The position numbers were made by a program, and so were the translations under genes. From Chloroflexota bacterium (GTDB taxonomy: Bacteria; Chloroflexota; Anaerolineae; Anaerolineales; Villigracilaceae): a DNA stretch of 7,138 bases. The notes under the pieces are model-generated. The model worked only from the letters and a program-made list of their open reading frames with translations, had not been told where the DNA came from and searched no databases. Shown here piece by piece: positions 5,622-7,138 of this stretch; the stretch's first letter is position 1, and each line of letters begins with the position of its first letter. Where the stretch lies: positions 1-7,138 of the forward strand of contig JAJYOH010000309.1 in the NCBI GenBank assembly GCA_021796315.1, given 5' to 3'.

Positions 5622-6692
5622 TTATCCTCTCACATTCTTTCCAAATCCTTTTTCCGCCAATACCTCGCCATCTTTAAAGGCTTCGCGTCCCCGCAAAACG
5701 ACGCGCGCTACGCGTCCCTTTACTTTCCAGCCTTCGAACGGAGTCCAGCCGCAGCGCGTGAATTGATTCGCGGCTTTGATTTCGTATTCGGCGTTTTCGT
5801 CCACTTCGATCCATGTCTCGGGTTGTTCGGGGAGTTTGAAAATCTTGCGCGGGTTCACATACATTTTATTGATAATGTCGTCTGTTGTCAGTCGTTTGTC
5901 GTTCATGGCCGTGAACCACAATGGTAACGCAGTTTCAAGTCCTGGGAAACCAGGCGGAGGATTGTCGGAATCTTTTTCTTCGACCGTGTGCGGAGCGTGG
6001 TCGGTGGCGAAGCAATCAATCACATCCATGTCTTGCCATAAGGCATCCACGTCTTCTTTGGTCGCGAGTCGCGGACGAACTTCTTTTCTTCCCGGCGTTA
6101 GACCTGACAGGTTTTGGAAACCTGTCAGGTCTTGAGTTAGAAACAAATGATGCGGCGCGACTTCACACGTCACTTTGATTCCTTTTTCCTTCGCGGCTTT
6201 GATGAGCAGGACTTCTTCTTTTAGAGAAATATGCGCGATATGGACGGGTCTATCGTAGATGGCGGCGAATAGAATCGCGGCGGCCATGCTTCGGTTTTCC
6301 GCGTGAACAACGATTGGATATTGCTTCGGATATTTTTCAAAGTGTGGCATCCAAAGACTCATATCATCGAGGCGGAGTTGACCGAAGGTGGAGTCGAGAT
6401 ACATCTTCAGCGCCGCGGCTTTGTCCGCGAAGGATGCGGCGATCGCGGCATTATCGGGTCCCGCACCGACGAATTGGGCGTAGTCGCAGCGCGCTTTTTC
6501 TTTGGCGGCGCTGAGGGCAAGATCGAGTGTCTCGGCGTCGAATATGGACGGCTTGGTGTTGGGCATGGCCAGGATCATGGTAACACCGCCGGCAAGGGCG
6601 GCTTGGGTGGCGGTGTCCCAATCTTCTTTGTGGGTTTGTCCAGGTTCGCGCACGTGAACGTGAGGGTCGATCAAGCCAGGGAGTTTGAGCAT
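5622..6692 (-). CDS. pyrC: Dihydroorotase, CAD-like type, with an in-frame palindrome
   Basis: PyrC reversibly cyclises carbamoyl-aspartate to dihydroorotate, between PyrB and PyrD. Of 356 residues, metal-site residues are visible as in the CAD dihydroorotase: HVH at 11-13, the likely carboxylated Lys96 in ALKMYLD, His130 in VVHAEN, His154 in HIAHIS and Asp231 in ATDHAPH. The blocks KLPGLIDPHVHVREPG, MPNT, CEVAPHHLFL, PPPGFPGLET and WTPFEG match this subgroup. The usual N-terminal small-domain strand is absent, as in some CAD-type proteins, and an in-frame TGA 12 nt upstream excludes a longer N-terminus. ATG 6692 has only a weak GGA site. Residues about 188-198 (DLTGFQNLSGL) are encoded by a 33-bp palindrome; from memory, human CAD has about five fewer residues between HHLFL and EVRP. 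Expression probably passes through the leader attenuator at 6714-6844. Confidence 0.95.
   Translation of the reverse strand: MLKLPGLIDPHVHVREPGQTHKEDWDTATQAALAGGVTMILAMPNTKPSIFDAETLDLALSAAKEKARCDYAQFVGAGPDNAAIAASFADKAAALKMYLDSTFGQLRLDDMSLWMPHFEKYPKQYPIVVHAENRSMAAAILFAAIYDRPVHIAHISLKEEVLLIKAAKEKGIKVTCEVAPHHLFLTQDLTGFQNLSGLTPGRKEVRPRLATKEDVDALWQDMDVIDCFATDHAPHTVEEKDSDNPPPGFPGLETALPLWFTAMNDKRLTTDDIINKMYVNPRKIFKLPEQPETWIEVDENAEYEIKAANQFTRCGWTPFEGWKVKGRVARVVLRGREAFKDGEVLAEKGFGKNVRG
5628..5734. repeat. pyrC 3' segment shared with 4789-4895
   Basis: Direct repeat partner of the detached pyrC end, offset by exactly 839 bp with no gaps. The two copies lie in the same orientation and enclose the PIN toxin-antitoxin pair and the 4900-4932 palindrome. 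Confidence 0.85.
6100..6132. repeat. 33-bp perfect palindrome inside pyrC
   Basis: A 15-bp perfect stem (AGACCTGACAGGTTT / AAACCTGTCAGGTCT) with TGG loop. On the coding strand it reads GACCTGACAGGTTTCCAAAA... and is translated without interruption as DLTGFQNLSGL in PyrC. Ends (AGAC/GTCT) and core (GTTTTGGAAAC) are identical to those of the palindrome at 4900-4932; the 7-bp stem segment differs but is fully complementary in each. Confidence 0.85.
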
Positions 6693-6713
6693 ATTTGCAT
6701 CCAGTCAACAGGC

Positions 6714-6738
6714 AAAAAAAAGAGCCGATGACGGCTCT
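6714..6738 (-). terminator. Intrinsic terminator in the pyrC leader (attenuator)
   Basis: On the minus strand AGAGCCG (6738-6732), loop TCAT, CGGCTCT (6727-6721) is followed by an uninterrupted T-run through 6714: a textbook Rho-independent terminator in this direction only (no T-run on the plus side). It ends 21 nt before the pyrC ATG, leaving no room for a separate promoter after it. It begins on the nucleotide after the stop codon of the leader ORF. Confidence 0.85.
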
Positions 6739-6807
6739 CTAAAAAACAAAAGAAAAGGTCGATTTGACGGGGGCAGGTTGAGGTTCCAGAAAGAAGCGGT
6801 TTCTCAT
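6739..6807 (-). CDS. Candidate pyrC leader peptide, 22 codons
   Basis: ATG 6805-6807 to TAG 6739-6741 encodes MRNRFFLEPQPAPVKSTFSF followed by VF. The last codons span a U-rich mRNA stretch (14 of 16 bases T at 6741-6756), and the stop codon abuts the terminator stem. A ribosome at the stop would cover the 5' arm of the hairpin. The start lies only 9 nt after the predicted -10 hexamer, so the mRNA would have almost no 5' untranslated region and the peptide would be made by leaderless or near-leaderless initiation; no Shine-Dalgarno is seen. The arrangement parallels the E. coli pyrBI leader peptide; function here is inferred. Confidence 0.5.
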   Translation of the reverse strand: MRNRFFLEPQPAPVKSTFSFVF

Positions 6808-6816
6808 TTCTGCCCG

Positions 6817-6844
6817 ATTCTATGCGCGGGGGTAATTCTGTCAA
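6817..6844 (-). promoter_or_regulatory. pyrC promoter (TTGACA - 16 nt - TAGAAT)
   Basis: On the minus strand a perfect -35 TTGACA (6839-6844) is spaced 16 nt from TAGAAT (6817-6822), one mismatch from the -10 consensus. Predicted transcription start is near 6809-6811. It is the best sigma70-type promoter in the window and the one upstream of the pyrC attenuator. Confidence 0.7.
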
Positions 6845-6861
6845 GGGCGAAAATTTTGCCC
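6845..6861. promoter_or_regulatory. 17-bp palindrome abutting the pyrC -35 box
   Basis: GGGCGAAAATTTTGCCC is symmetrical except at the wobble G/T pair. Without a loop it cannot make a good RNA hairpin, so a DNA operator is more likely than a terminator. It touches the -35 hexamer, where a bound protein would block or contact RNA polymerase. Confidence 0.4.
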
Positions 6862-6874
6862 CAAATTTTTTGTT

Positions 6875-6904
6875 ATTTAAAGTTCAAAGGTGAACCATTT
6901 AAAG
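6875..6904. promoter_or_regulatory. 22-bp-spaced direct repeat around an inverted repeat, upstream of pyrC
   Basis: ATTTAAAG occurs at 6875-6882 and 6897-6904, a 22-bp period (about two helical turns), and between them GTTCA-AAGG-TGAAC (6882-6895) is a perfect inverted repeat. It is 31 bp or more upstream of the -35 box, a position suited to a regulator. The rest of the gap (6905-6991) shows only a repeated ACATGAAA and nothing I can assign. Confidence 0.35.
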
Positions 6905-6991
6905 CTGAAAAGCGTTTTGGCGGTAAATGTCAATCAGGCAAGTAACATGAAAAGGGTAGGATGCCATCATTATTTACATGAAATCCGGGCC

Positions 6992-7138
6992 TTAGCAACT
7001 CGCCTCATCCACAATCGTGATCTTATCTTCCTTATTGGGGATAATGCACAAGAACTCAAATGGTTCTTCGCCTGAATTTTGATACGAATGCACCACGCCT
7101 TCGGGGATAAAAACCACATCGCCGGTCTTGACGTGATG
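6992..7138 (-). CDS. Cupin-domain protein, C-terminal 48 residues
   Basis: The frame is open at the right edge and ends at TAA 6992-6994. The visible part, HHVKTGDVVFIPEGVVHSYQ followed by NSGEEPFEFLCIIPNKED..., is the second cupin motif (G-D-x-x-x-I-P-x-G-x-x-H) with its metal-binding His, followed by the last strands of the small beta-barrel. Cupins of this size cover many functions, so none can be named. Its transcript may run into the pyrC leader, where the terminator at 6714-6738 would stop it. Confidence 0.85.
   Translation of the reverse strand, partial: HHVKTGDVVFIPEGVVHSYQNSGEEPFEFLCIIPNKEDKITIVDEASC

Noticed and set aside
5878..5910. Stretch in pyrC (coding NDKRLTTDDII) resembling the ACGAC/ACAAAC wording of the pyrF repeat
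   Set aside because: It aligns without a gap to the family segment I know from CAD (SEGRLSLDDLL), so no insertion is needed; the likeness is coincidental.

Overview
The window looks like a chromosomal segment of a Chloroflexota bacterium, most likely class Anaerolineae. The indications are a LuxR-type helix-turn-helix joined through a membrane segment to an NBR1-like Ig domain, a CAD-type dihydroorotase, and several families of short palindromic or tandem repeats between and inside genes. The placement is inference from gene content; no rRNA or tRNA gene is present to confirm it.

Left end (1-1059, + strand): the 3' end of a CobU-type cobinamide kinase/guanylyltransferase is followed 5 nt later by the ATPase of a cobalamin/siderophore-type ABC importer, the end of a corrinoid uptake and salvage operon. 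A possible broken CxxC mini-ORF and a hairpin fill the gap to the convergent minus-strand genes.

The rest (1199-7138, minus strand) is a pyrimidine biosynthesis block. Read in the direction of transcription it runs: cupin end, then pyrC (dihydroorotase), a two-gene PIN-domain toxin-antitoxin module, a membrane-anchored LuxR/NBR1-Ig protein, pyrB (aspartate carbamoyltransferase) and pyrF (OMP decarboxylase). PyrB makes carbamoyl-aspartate, PyrC closes it to dihydroorotate and PyrF makes UMP; pyrD, pyrE and carA/B are not in view. The toxin-antitoxin pair and the regulator separate pyrC from pyrBF and look like later arrivals. A diverged copy of the last 36 codons of pyrC lies on the far side of the toxin-antitoxin pair, so this pair is bracketed by two pyrC 3' ends.

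Two themes stand out. First, the pyrC leader resembles a UTP-sensing attenuator: a good sigma70-type promoter, a 22-codon leader ORF starting almost at the predicted RNA 5' end, a U-rich stretch, a stop codon, and a terminator hairpin beginning on the next nucleotide and ending 21 nt before the pyrC start. It has the logic of enterobacterial pyrBI attenuation but here controls pyrC. Second, short repeats have entered coding sequence without breaking it: an 80-bp element inside pyrF and a 33-bp palindrome inside pyrC. The pyrC palindrome shares its ends and centre with a second 33-bp palindrome next to the toxin gene, while its stem sequence differs with full compensation.
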